From: JAKQIM01 sp964633225
GTDB taxonomy: Bacteria; Chloroflexota; Anaerolineae; Anaerolineales; UBA4823
Direction: 5' to 3'
Assembly: GCA_964633225.1 (NCBI GenBank)
Contig: CAZWFQ010000105.1
Location: 1 to 9,392 of the forward strand
Length of the DNA: 9,392 bases
Shown one piece after another: positions 3,341-9,392 of this stretch (positions are counted from its first letter, which is position 1; every line of letters starts with the position of its first letter). A program made the translations under genes and the position numbers. The notes under the pieces are model-generated. The model searched no databases and was not told the origin of the DNA. It saw only the letters and a list, made by a program, of their open reading frames with translations.

Positions 3341-4696
3341 CTACCCCCGCCAGCTACGCCCGGTCTCGATCATCGCCCTGAGATTCTCCGCCTTGGCATC
3401 GTCGAGCACGGCCCCGTTGCGCAGGTAGAAGCCCCCGTCCGTGGCGCAGGCGTCCAGCAGGCCGGTGACGTACTGCTCCACCTCCGCGGCCGTCCCGAGG
3501 GCCAGGAGCGCCGTCGGCACGTTGCCGGCGATGCAGGCATGGCCTCCGAGCGCCCGCTTGGCGGCCGCCATGTCGGTCTGGTCGAACATCCACAGCACGC
3601 TGCCGTCGGGCAGGCCGTCGTCGGCGATCACGTCGAGTCGCTTGGTGTAGCTCCCTTCGGCAAACAGAGCGGGAACGATGCCCTGCTCCACCAGGCCCTC
3701 CATCACGGACCGCAGCGTCGGCCAGTAGAAGGTGCGGAAGTCGGCGTCGGACATGAAGGCGTCGGAGCCCTTGTGCAGCCAGAAGGCTATGAGAGGAGAC
3801 TCTGCCCGCGCGGCCTGGCGCACGCAAAGGTCGATCATGAGGGGGACGAAGCGCTCCGCCGCCTCCACTATCTTCTCCGGCTGCCGAAAGCGGTCGATCA
3901 TGATGCCCTTGGTGCCACGTAGGGTGTCGGCAAGCACATCATAGGGAGCTTTGGCCGCGCCCCCCACTTCGGGCGGGATGCCCAGACGGGCCGCGACATC
4001 GGCGGCCGCCGCTCCGGTGGCTCGGAGCCAGGCGAGCGAATCGCGGGCAGCCTCGGCCAGCTTCTGCACGCCCTCGACCACGGCCGGGTCCGCGAACGGC
4101 AGGATGTTGAATGGCAGACTCGCCGCCTCTGTCATATCCGAAAAGGGCGCCAACCCCGCGAGGGGCGCGAAGGCCGCTCCGAAGCGCGGGAGAAGGGTGC
4201 GCCGGAAGAACCCGTCAGGGTCGGCGATGAGAGCATCGTACTCGTCCGGACGCATGTACTCGGCTTCCACGTACTGCCAGGGAGTCTCCTCCGCGAGCCC
4301 GTGGCCGGGCCAATCGACCAGCGTCAGGCCGAGCCGCTCGAATACCCCGGCCGGCGCGACCGGCCGGGTCTGGAAGTCAGGCTTGAAGTCCTCGTGGTAC
4401 TTGCGAAGCGCGTCGGCCGTCTTCCCGTAGTCGGACATGGCCTCCTTCTTCGTGAGCCCCGCGTAGACCCCAGCATAGAAGCCCACGGTGAGGCCAACCG
4501 GCACCCGCGGCGGCTTCCGCAGACAGAGGGCGTCGATGAGCAGCCGGACGCGGTCCCGGTAGGCCCGCCGCACGGACTCGTCGACGAACGCGACCGAGGG
4601 GGCATCTAACCAGCGCTGGAAGCGCCGTTCGCGGCGCTCCCGCCAGTCGAGCTGGTCCCAGCCTTCGAAGATGGCGTCGCCACCGGCGCCGCTCAT
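3341..4696 (-). CDS. UroD-superfamily (corrinoid methyltransferase-like) protein
   Basis: This 451-residue protein belongs to the uroporphyrinogen decarboxylase (URO-D) superfamily. That superfamily includes HemE and the cobalamin methyltransferases MtaA/MtbA. It is longer than HemE (about 350) because of a helical N-terminal extension (residues 1-100). Recognisable blocks are FWLHKGSDAFMSDADFRTFY near 306-325, LFAEGSYTKRLDVI at 344-357, GHACIAGNVPTALLALGT at 385-402 and GGFYLRNGAVLDDAKAENLR at 421-440. The zinc-ligand positions of MtaA/MtbA (HxCG in place of FAEG, and a Cys near SPGC in place of RNGA) are not conserved, so canonical zinc-dependent methyl transfer is doubtful. ATG 4696 is supported by AAGGAGG 4 nt upstream. 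It is the last gene of the cluster. A role in moving a methyl or other C1 group of an aromatic substrate is possible but unproven. Confidence 0.85.
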   Translation of the reverse strand: MSGAGGDAIFEGWDQLDWRERRERRFQRWLDAPSVAFVDESVRRAYRDRVRLLIDALCLRKPPRVPVGLTVGFYAGVYAGLTKKEAMSDYGKTADALRKYHEDFKPDFQTRPVAPAGVFERLGLTLVDWPGHGLAEETPWQYVEAEYMRPDEYDALIADPDGFFRRTLLPRFGAAFAPLAGLAPFSDMTEAASLPFNILPFADPAVVEGVQKLAEAARDSLAWLRATGAAAADVAARLGIPPEVGGAAKAPYDVLADTLRGTKGIMIDRFRQPEKIVEAAERFVPLMIDLCVRQAARAESPLIAFWLHKGSDAFMSDADFRTFYWPTLRSVMEGLVEQGIVPALFAEGSYTKRLDVIADDGLPDGSVLWMFDQTDMAAAKRALGGHACIAGNVPTALLALGTAAEVEQYVTGLLDACATDGGFYLRNGAVLDDAKAENLRAMIETGRSWRG

Positions 4697-4700
4697 GCGC

Positions 4701-4707
4701 CCTCCTT
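4701..4707 (-). promoter_or_regulatory. Ribosome binding site of the uroD-like gene
   Basis: Minus-strand AAGGAGG, a perfect Shine-Dalgarno, stands 4 nt before ATG 4696 and decides the start. Its strength suggests that the last gene is translated independently of the thiolase gene upstream. Confidence 0.75.
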
Positions 4708-4712
4708 ACCTG

Positions 4713-4766
4713 GGCGCGCCGGCGTGCCGCGCGCCGGGCCGATCACCAGCGGCGTGCCGCGCGCCG
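4713..4766. repeat. Direct repeat and GC hairpin between thiolase and uroD-like genes
   Basis: The 17-mer CGGCGTGCCGCGCGCCG occurs exactly twice, at 4720-4736 and 4750-4766. The first copy also folds with its left flank: GGCGCGC (4713-4719) pairs with GCGCGCC (4729-4735), with GGC/GCC pairing inside the loop. It fills most of the 76-nt gap between the thiolase stop and the uroD-like start. It could pause or partly end transcription, or protect the upstream mRNA. Confidence 0.7.
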
Positions 4767-4772
4767 CGTCGC

Positions 4773-5957
4773 TCAACCCAGCTCGTTCCCGGCTATCAGC
4801 ACGCTAACCGTCGCGGCGCCCGGCTCCCCGCCCTGGTTGTGGGTCAGCCCGAGGCGCGGGTTCTTCACCTGGCGCCTGTCGGCCTTGCCCTGCAGTTGCT
4901 TGTAGACCTCGTAGAGCATCCGCAGACCCGTCGCGCCGATGGGATGGCCGAAGCACTTGAGGCCGCCGTCGGTGTTGACCGGCAGTTCGCCGTCGAGCGT
5001 GAAGGTGCCCGCCTCGATGTCGTCCTTCACCCGGCCGCGGGGACTGAACTGCAGGTCTTCCATGATGGTGAGCTCGGTGATGGAGAAGCAGTCGTGCACC
5101 TCTGCGATGCTGATCTCCTTACGCGGGTCCTTGATGCCCGCTTCCTTGTACGCGGCGATGCCGCCGCGGTAGGTCTCTTCCACGTGGGCGAGGTCGTAGA
5201 TCTGGCTGAGCCAGCCCTCGCGCCCACCCTGGCAGATGGTGGCCGCCTTAAGGTAGATGGGGTCAGGCCGGAACCTCTTGGCCAGGTCGGCCCGCGTGAT
5301 GATCGCAGCCGCGGCGCCGTCGCTGACGCCGCAGCAGTCGTACAAGCCCAGCGGATAGGCGATCATGGGAGCGTTGATGGCCTGCTCCATAGTAATCTCA
5401 CGTTGAAAATGAGCCTTAGGGTTGAGCGATCCGTTGTGATGGTTCTTGACGGCGATCTGCGCCAGCAGCCTCTTGCCCTCGTCGTAGGACAGCCCGTACT
5501 TGGCGAAGTAGCCGGTGGCCATCATGGCGAAGCCAGCGGCCGGGGTCTGCGTGGTGAGCCGGTAGCTCCAGGTGGCCACGGGGCGCGTCTGGGGCAGGCC
5601 GGAGTATCCGGTGTCCTTGAGCTTCTCCGCCCCCACCGCGAGCACGATGTCGTACACGCCGGCGGCCACGGCATAGGCGGCCCCCCTGATGGCTTCCGAC
5701 CCGGTGGCGCACTGGTTCTCCACACGGGTGACCGGGAGATACGCCAGCTTGAGCGGGCCCGACATCATCGAGGCCGACTCGCCGGCGAACACATTCCCCC
5801 ACCAGGCAGCTTCGATGTCTTTGGGCTCGATGCCCGCGTCTTCGAACGCCTCGTACGCGGCATCGATGATCATGTCGTCCAGGCTCTTGTCCCAGTTCTC
5901 GCCGAACTTCACGCAACCCATGCCGACAATGGCGACTTTGTCCTTGATGCTATCCAC
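4773..5957 (-). CDS. SCP2/archaeal-type thiolase
   Basis: This 394-residue protein of the thiolase superfamily belongs to the SCP2-like/archaeal acetoacetyl-CoA thiolase branch. The nucleophile is C83 in VENQCATGSEAIRG. The catalytic histidine motif is GHPIGATG at 337-344 (H338), and the branch-typical EVHDCFSITE is at 286-295. The second active-site cysteine of classical thiolases is replaced by HNQGG (373-377), as in this branch. The length is normal. The start is GTG 5957, overlapping the stop of the synthase::DUF35 gene by 8 nt, so the two are translationally coupled and probably form one complex. In Archaea a related thiolase channels acetoacetyl-CoA to HMG-CoA synthase through DUF35, and in PhlACB the thiolase-like PhlC pairs with PhlA and PhlB. 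Either C-C cleavage or condensation/acyl transfer is possible. Confidence 0.9.
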   Translation of the reverse strand: MDSIKDKVAIVGMGCVKFGENWDKSLDDMIIDAAYEAFEDAGIEPKDIEAAWWGNVFAGESASMMSGPLKLAYLPVTRVENQCATGSEAIRGAAYAVAAGVYDIVLAVGAEKLKDTGYSGLPQTRPVATWSYRLTTQTPAAGFAMMATGYFAKYGLSYDEGKRLLAQIAVKNHHNGSLNPKAHFQREITMEQAINAPMIAYPLGLYDCCGVSDGAAAAIITRADLAKRFRPDPIYLKAATICQGGREGWLSQIYDLAHVEETYRGGIAAYKEAGIKDPRKEISIAEVHDCFSITELTIMEDLQFSPRGRVKDDIEAGTFTLDGELPVNTDGGLKCFGHPIGATGLRMLYEVYKQLQGKADRRQVKNPRLGLTHNQGGEPGAATVSVLIAGNELG

Positions 5958-7428
5958 GATCCGCCCCGCTTTCGGCCGCCTCGACGCCCCCGACCGGCCC
6001 CCCGCACCGCACCGGCTGGCACTTCCACCAGTAGTTGTGGATGCCGCCCACGGAGTAGAGCTTGCGGAAGGTCATCTCCAGGGGAAGTCCCACCTCGATG
6101 GCGGCCGGGTCGCGGTCGGTCATGTCGCACATGATGCGGCCGCCGCCCTCGAAGTCCACGAAGGTCACGGTCACCGGCGGGTCGATGGACTGCATCACGT
6201 AGTCGTGCGAGAACGAGAACACCTGGGCCGGCACATCGACAAACGAGTACGGCTCCATCTCGTCTTTGGCTTTGCAGTTCACGCACACGCGCTGGGGTGG
6301 GTACTGTGGCTGGCCGCACCGCGTGCACTTGGTGCCGGTGAGACGCATCTCCCAGGACACCTCGCGCCAGAGAGCGGCCGGCGAGGGCATGCGTAGCTCC
6401 AAAGGCGGGCGGGCGGGCGGCTGCAGGGGCAGGAGTTCGCGCAGGCGCAGGTACTGCTCGTAGCTGCGCATGGCGGTCTTCGATTCCAGATGTCGCTGGA
6501 CGCCGCGGCGATCCTTGCCGGACTCGATCCGCTCCGTGGTCTTGAGGATGGCGACGTCGCAGCCGTTGCCGTAGCAGGCCAGCAGGAGCGTCTGCCCCGC
6601 GCCGGCGCGTTCCAGCGCCGCCACCAGGCTCATGAGGCTCCCGACGCAGCCGGTGTCGCCCACGGCGGCGTGCAGCAGGTCGCGCACCTGGGTCTTGTCG
6701 TCGAAGCCCAGCTTCTGGGTGGCGGCCCTGAGTTGCCGCGCGTTGGGGGCGTTGAACGCCACCTGGGCGATATCCGGCGCGGCCAGATCGTACTTCTTGA
6801 GTACGCCCGAGACAGACTCCTTCATGACCCGCTGGTAGCCCTCGTCCATTGCGAAGCGTTCCTCGGTTGAGCGAACGAACGTGTCCTGGTCGGAGCGCCA
6901 GGTGTCTTGGATCTCGTAGTAACTGCTGTCGAAGTGCTCCACCTCGGCCAGCGTGTCTTCGGCGCTGATGAGCAGCGCCGCGGCGCCATCACCGAAGTTC
7001 ATCTCCGCCGGTCCGGCTGGGTAGCCCATGCGCATGTCGGCGGCCACTACGAGGACGTTCTTCGCGCTGCCGCTGCCCACGGAGTCGAGCGCGGCCTTCA
7101 CCGCGTTGGTGCCGCACCGCAACGACCCGGAGAAATCCATGGTGGTCGCATCCGGCGGCAGATCCAGCACGGCCGCGATGAGAGCGGCGCTCTGCTTCTC
7201 TTTGTAGGGAGCGGTGGTGGAGGCGAAGTACAGCGCGCCGACAGAGGTCCGGTCGATGCTCGCGAGACAGTCGCGCGCGGCCGCCACGGCCATGGTCAGG
7301 CTGTCTTCGTCGTAGTTGGCCACCGCCCGCTCGCCCGGCGGGGGCGCGGCGCCCCAGGCCCGCGCGATCTCGGCCCGGGCGAGCCGGTACAGCGGTATGT
7401 AGGCTCCGTAAGAGCTTATCCCTGGCAT
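5950..7428 (-). CDS. HMG-CoA synthase/KAS III-like protein fused to a DUF35 zinc-ribbon OB-fold domain
   Basis: This 492-residue two-domain protein has a 3-oxoacyl-ACP synthase III/HMG-CoA synthase-like condensing fold in residues 1-300. The nucleophilic cysteine is C105 (SGSLRCGTNAV), with GYPAGPAEMNFGDGAAALLI near 135-154. Residues 345-470 are a DUF35 domain: a zinc ribbon with C368/C371 and C382/C385, then an OB-fold (YSFVDVPAQVFSFSHDYV...). Where archaeal HMG-CoA synthase has FHQPNG, this protein has FNAPNA (N226 for His), and GNT becomes GDTG at 257-260. The expected His and Asn are therefore not conserved and canonical HMG-CoA synthesis is doubtful. DUF35 normally is a separate small protein bridging thiolase and synthase; here it is fused. 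The ATG 7428 start lacks a strong ribosome binding site. It is tightly linked to the thiolase gene by an 8-nt overlap. Confidence 0.88.
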   Translation of the reverse strand: MPGISSYGAYIPLYRLARAEIARAWGAAPPPGERAVANYDEDSLTMAVAAARDCLASIDRTSVGALYFASTTAPYKEKQSAALIAAVLDLPPDATTMDFSGSLRCGTNAVKAALDSVGSGSAKNVLVVAADMRMGYPAGPAEMNFGDGAAALLISAEDTLAEVEHFDSSYYEIQDTWRSDQDTFVRSTEERFAMDEGYQRVMKESVSGVLKKYDLAAPDIAQVAFNAPNARQLRAATQKLGFDDKTQVRDLLHAAVGDTGCVGSLMSLVAALERAGAGQTLLLACYGNGCDVAILKTTERIESGKDRRGVQRHLESKTAMRSYEQYLRLRELLPLQPPARPPLELRMPSPAALWREVSWEMRLTGTKCTRCGQPQYPPQRVCVNCKAKDEMEPYSFVDVPAQVFSFSHDYVMQSIDPPVTVTFVDFEGGGRIMCDMTDRDPAAIEVGLPLEMTFRKLYSVGGIHNYWWKCQPVRCGGPVGGVEAAESGADRG

Positions 7429-7444
7429 GTCGTCACCGCTCTGT

Positions 7445-7489
7445 TGTCGTCGCTGCTTGTCTCGTCGCTACCCCTCTCGTCCCTACTTC
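7445..7489. repeat. Three imperfect 15-nt tandem repeats in the intergenic gap
   Basis: Units begin at 7445, 7460 and 7475 and share the core (T)CTCGTCGCTAC. Units two and three match at 12 of 15 positions, units one and two at 10 of 15. They fill most of the gap between the iron-sulfur subunit and the synthase gene and cover the stop codon at 7483-7485. The role is unknown. Confidence 0.5.
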
Positions 7490-8313
7490 GTGAGCGCGAT
7501 CTCGCCCAGGTAGACGTCCTTGGAGGTCTTCGCCTCGCAGGTAGCCGCCTTGTAGCCCGGTGCCGCGATCGTGACGGTGAAGCTCTCGTTCACGGGCAGG
7601 CCCTCAAACTCGAAGTCTCCGAACCCGTTGGTCTTGGCCGTCCAGGTCGTGCCGCCGCCGGCCAGAGTAACCTCCGCGCCCACCGCCACCTCGTCCACGT
7701 CACCGAGGACGACGGTGCCGGCCACGAACTTCTGGGGCAGGTTCCTGTAGGTGAGCTTCTCCTTCAGGCCATACTCGGGATGCATGACCTCGGTCGCACC
7801 CGCAGCAACCAGCTTCGACACCTCGCTCTCGGGGTCGTCCAGGTCGCCGAAGACGCGTGCTCCACTGGGGCACGACTCCACGCACCGCGGCTCGGGCTCG
7901 CCCTTGTCCAGGAGATGCGCGCACATGATGCACTTCTGCGCCACCTGCGCCTCTTCGTTCCACTGGATCTGGCGGTACGGACAGAGGTTGACGAGCCCCT
8001 TGTTGCCCTTAGCCTTCTCGGGGTCGATCATGACGATGCCGTCCGGGCGCCGGTAGACGGCGCCGGTCTGGTCGAGCTTCAGGCAGGAGGCCGCGTCACA
8101 GTGGTTGCACTGCACCGGCACGTACGCCACCTTGACGTGGGGATACTGTCCCCGCTCGATCTCGAGCAGCCTGGTCCAGTCCATGCCGCTCATGGGCTGG
8201 GCTGCCACATAACCGGGGTGGTCGTTGCCCGCGAACTCGTCCCGGCAGGTGAGGAAGCAGTTGTAGCACCCCACGCACTTCTTGACGTCGATCACCATTC
8301 CATATCTAGCCAC
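7483..8313 (-). CDS. Iron-sulfur small subunit of a molybdopterin oxidoreductase, with C-terminal transthyretin-like domain
   Basis: This 276-residue ferredoxin-like electron-transfer subunit has twelve cysteines in the DMSO-reductase beta-subunit pattern: C13/16/19/23 (CVGCYNCFLTC), C69/72/77 with C111, and C128/131/144/148. This is enough for three [4Fe-4S] clusters. Residues about 200-276 (VVLGDVDEVAVGAEVTLAGG ... NGFGDFEFEGLPVNESFTVT) form a carboxypeptidase-regulatory/transthyretin-like beta domain. Pyrogallol-phloroglucinol transhydroxylase has a small subunit of about 275 residues with three clusters and such a C-terminal beta barrel. The match in length and domain order is close. The start is GTG 8313, with GGGAGG 7 nt upstream, 2 nt after the large-subunit stop. 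No signal peptide is seen, so a cytoplasmic location is likely. Longer upstream reading in this frame only shadows the large subunit. Confidence 0.9.
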   Translation of the reverse strand: MARYGMVIDVKKCVGCYNCFLTCRDEFAGNDHPGYVAAQPMSGMDWTRLLEIERGQYPHVKVAYVPVQCNHCDAASCLKLDQTGAVYRRPDGIVMIDPEKAKGNKGLVNLCPYRQIQWNEEAQVAQKCIMCAHLLDKGEPEPRCVESCPSGARVFGDLDDPESEVSKLVAAGATEVMHPEYGLKEKLTYRNLPQKFVAGTVVLGDVDEVAVGAEVTLAGGGTTWTAKTNGFGDFEFEGLPVNESFTVTIAAPGYKAATCEAKTSKDVYLGEIALTK

Positions 8314-8315
8314 TG

Positions 8316-9392
8316 TTAGGCCTCCCACTTGCAGACTTCTACGAGAAACGACATGTTGGCTTCGCCATAAGCGTTCTTGCTGGTCATCCGGGAATGCGAG
8401 AGCAGGTTCACGCACCCGCCCCGGTCGATCGACCCGGGCACGCCCGGCTCCAGCGGGTCGTACTTGGCGCCCGCCTGGTAGGAGTGCACCATCCCCGGGC
8501 GGCAGCGCTCTGTCACCAGGGCCACGCCCAGCACCTTCGCGCGGTCGTTGTAGACCATGACGAGGTCGCCGTCCTTGATGCCCCGCGCCTCGGCGTCGTC
8601 GGGATTGATGCGGAACGGCCAGTACGCGTAGCCGTCTTTGACCACACGGTGCTGCCGGATGTCGTTGAGCCACTGGATCTTGTTGTCCTGGTGGGTGTGG
8701 TAGGAGTACTTGGCGTGCGGCGTCATGAGGATGAGCGGGTACTTCTCCACCACGCCCTTGGTCTCGTGGCCCTCATAGAGCGGGATGTAGCGCGGCATGG
8801 GCGGACGTTCTTCGTCGTCGGGGAAGTACTGCTGCAGCCTCGTGCGGATGAACTCGATCTTCCCGGACGGGGTGGCCATCTCTGTGGCCTTGTCGGTGCC
8901 CGCCAGCGGGTTGAAGCGGTCAGGGGTGTCCACCGGCCGGCCCTCGTAGTACCAGCGGTTCGACACCGTGGGCTTGTAGTCGTCGGGCAGCGAGGGCACC
9001 ACGAAGTAGCCCTTGTTCTTGAAGTCGTCGTAGGAGATGTGCTTGGGCAGGTCGGTGTACTCGAAGATCTTCTTGATCCAGTCTTCCTCCGAGTTGCCCT
9101 CGGTGTATTCGTCGTAGATGCCCAAGCGCTCCGCCAGCTCGCAGTAGATCTGGTAGTCGGGCTTGGATTCCCACAGCGGCTCGATGCACTTCTGCTGGTA
9201 CATGAGGATGCGGTGGTTGCAGTTGACGTTGCCGTTGCCGTAGCCACCCGGCTGCGCCCACTCGGAGATGTCGGCGTGCTCGAAGTTGGTCGACGCCGGG
9301 AAGATGAGGTCGCCGAACGTGGTCTCGCTCTGCCAGTGGCAGTCCTGCATCACCACGAACTCCAGCTTGGGCGACTGGTACATCCGCACCCA
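8316..9392 (-). CDS. Molybdopterin oxidoreductase large subunit, C-terminal part (transhydroxylase-like)
   Basis: The last 358 residues of a DMSO-reductase-family molybdopterin protein; the frame is open to the window edge at 9392, so the N-terminus lies outside. Visible blocks are FVVMQDCHWQSETTFGDLIF followed by PASTNFEHADISEW (typical of the domain that positions the cofactor), then the molydopterin-dinucleotide-binding beta-barrel domain: YPLILMTPHAKYSYHTHQDN, FRINPDDAEARGIKDGDLVM and GMVHSYQAGAKYDP. The tail SIDRGGCVNLLSHSRMTSKN resembles pyrogallol-phloroglucinol transhydroxylase large subunits. The full protein is expected to be about 850-900 residues. Catalytic residues described for transhydroxylase lie in the missing part, so the substrate cannot be tested here. 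It ends TAA 8316, 2 nt before the small-subunit GTG, and its final codons contain that gene's ribosome binding site. Confidence 0.85.
   Translation of the reverse strand, partial: WVRMYQSPKLEFVVMQDCHWQSETTFGDLIFPASTNFEHADISEWAQPGGYGNGNVNCNHRILMYQQKCIEPLWESKPDYQIYCELAERLGIYDEYTEGNSEEDWIKKIFEYTDLPKHISYDDFKNKGYFVVPSLPDDYKPTVSNRWYYEGRPVDTPDRFNPLAGTDKATEMATPSGKIEFIRTRLQQYFPDDEERPPMPRYIPLYEGHETKGVVEKYPLILMTPHAKYSYHTHQDNKIQWLNDIRQHRVVKDGYAYWPFRINPDDAEARGIKDGDLVMVYNDRAKVLGVALVTERCRPGMVHSYQAGAKYDPLEPGVPGSIDRGGCVNLLSHSRMTSKNAYGEANMSFLVEVCKWEA
8321..8326 (-). promoter_or_regulatory. Ribosome binding site that fixes the small-subunit start
   Basis: Minus-strand GGGAGG, inside the last codons of the large subunit, is 7 nt before GTG 8313. 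It selects that GTG over upstream in-frame codons and implies coupled translation of the two subunits. Confidence 0.75.

Noticed and set aside
3341..4696. Assignment as HemE, uroporphyrinogen decarboxylase of heme synthesis
   Set aside because: The protein is about 100 residues too long, carries a different N-terminal domain and sits in a catabolic cluster. Only the superfamily is supported.
4671..6134. 487-residue plus-strand open frame antisense to thiolase
   Set aside because: It mirrors the thiolase and synthase genes with an R/G/H/V-rich composition and no family motif, typical of antisense frames in GC-rich DNA.
4773..7428. A mevalonate-pathway pair (acetoacetyl-CoA thiolase plus HMG-CoA synthase)
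   Set aside because: The HMGS catalytic His and Asn are not conserved, DUF35 is fused, and the context is a molybdenum enzyme. It is kept only as an alternative.
6907..8319. 470-residue plus-strand open frame antisense to the synthase and iron-sulfur genes
   Set aside because: It is the complement of two strongly supported genes with clear cysteine and active-site motifs, and has no domain of its own.
8314..8673. N-terminal extension of the iron-sulfur subunit to 8673
   Set aside because: The extra 120 residues are out-of-frame shadow of the large subunit. GTG 8313 has a good ribosome binding site and gives the family's expected length of about 275.
1..9392. CRISPR array, tRNA, rRNA, insertion sequence or phage integrase
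   Set aside because: No regularly spaced repeats, cloverleaf-like sequence, transposase or recombinase motif was seen on either strand.

Overview
This is a GC-rich bacterial window with two contrasting halves. The left third (about 1-3200) is an accessory patch packed with toxin-antitoxin (TA) modules and gene remnants. The right two thirds (about 3341-9392) is one minus-strand catabolic gene cluster. Corrinoid-methyltransferase-like UroD, molybdopterin oxidoreductase, thiolase and HMG-CoA-synthase-like genes together suggest an anaerobic or facultatively anaerobic, high-GC bacterium (for example deltaproteobacterial, actinobacterial or Chloroflexi-like). The sequence does not settle the phylum.

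TA patch, left to right: the 3' part of a plus-strand HigA-type antitoxin (2-277). Next is a minus-strand three-gene unit, phd/yefM antitoxin - relE/parE toxin - small nucleotidyltransferase (1214 to 317), with a recognisable promoter and a 19-nt palindromic operator. Next is a minus-strand Gp49/HigB-like toxin with its XRE antitoxin (1900 to 1314), where the toxin lacks about 21 core residues. A stretch of debris follows (about 2020-2607): a decayed copy of the 3' end of the neighbouring uroD-like gene, an orphan Phd-like antitoxin domain, and a short amber-interrupted reading frame. Last is a higBA pair (3141 to 2620) in which higB has lost about 88 nt and its frame while higA is intact. Toxins are repeatedly damaged while their antitoxins survive.

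Metabolic cluster, in transcription order on the minus strand: the C-terminal part of a molybdopterin oxidoreductase large subunit (9392 to 8316), its three-[4Fe-4S]-cluster small subunit carrying a C-terminal transthyretin-like beta domain (8313 to 7483), an HMG-CoA-synthase/KAS III-like protein fused to a DUF35 zinc-ribbon/OB-fold domain (7428 to 5950), an SCP2/archaeal-type thiolase (5957 to 4773), and a UroD-superfamily protein (4696 to 3341). Spacing is tight: 2 nt, 54 nt, an 8-nt overlap and 76 nt.

The oxidoreductase architecture, and the small subunit's length and extra beta domain, resemble pyrogallol-phloroglucinol transhydroxylase. The synthase::DUF35 plus thiolase set matches the composition of the archaeal thiolase/HMGCS/DUF35 complex and of the PhlA-PhlC-PhlB phloroglucinol acyltransferase. 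A working hypothesis is that the cluster handles hydroxylated aromatics (trihydroxybenzenes or their acyl/methyl derivatives) or a related CoA-thioester pathway. This is inference; no substrate can be read from the sequence.
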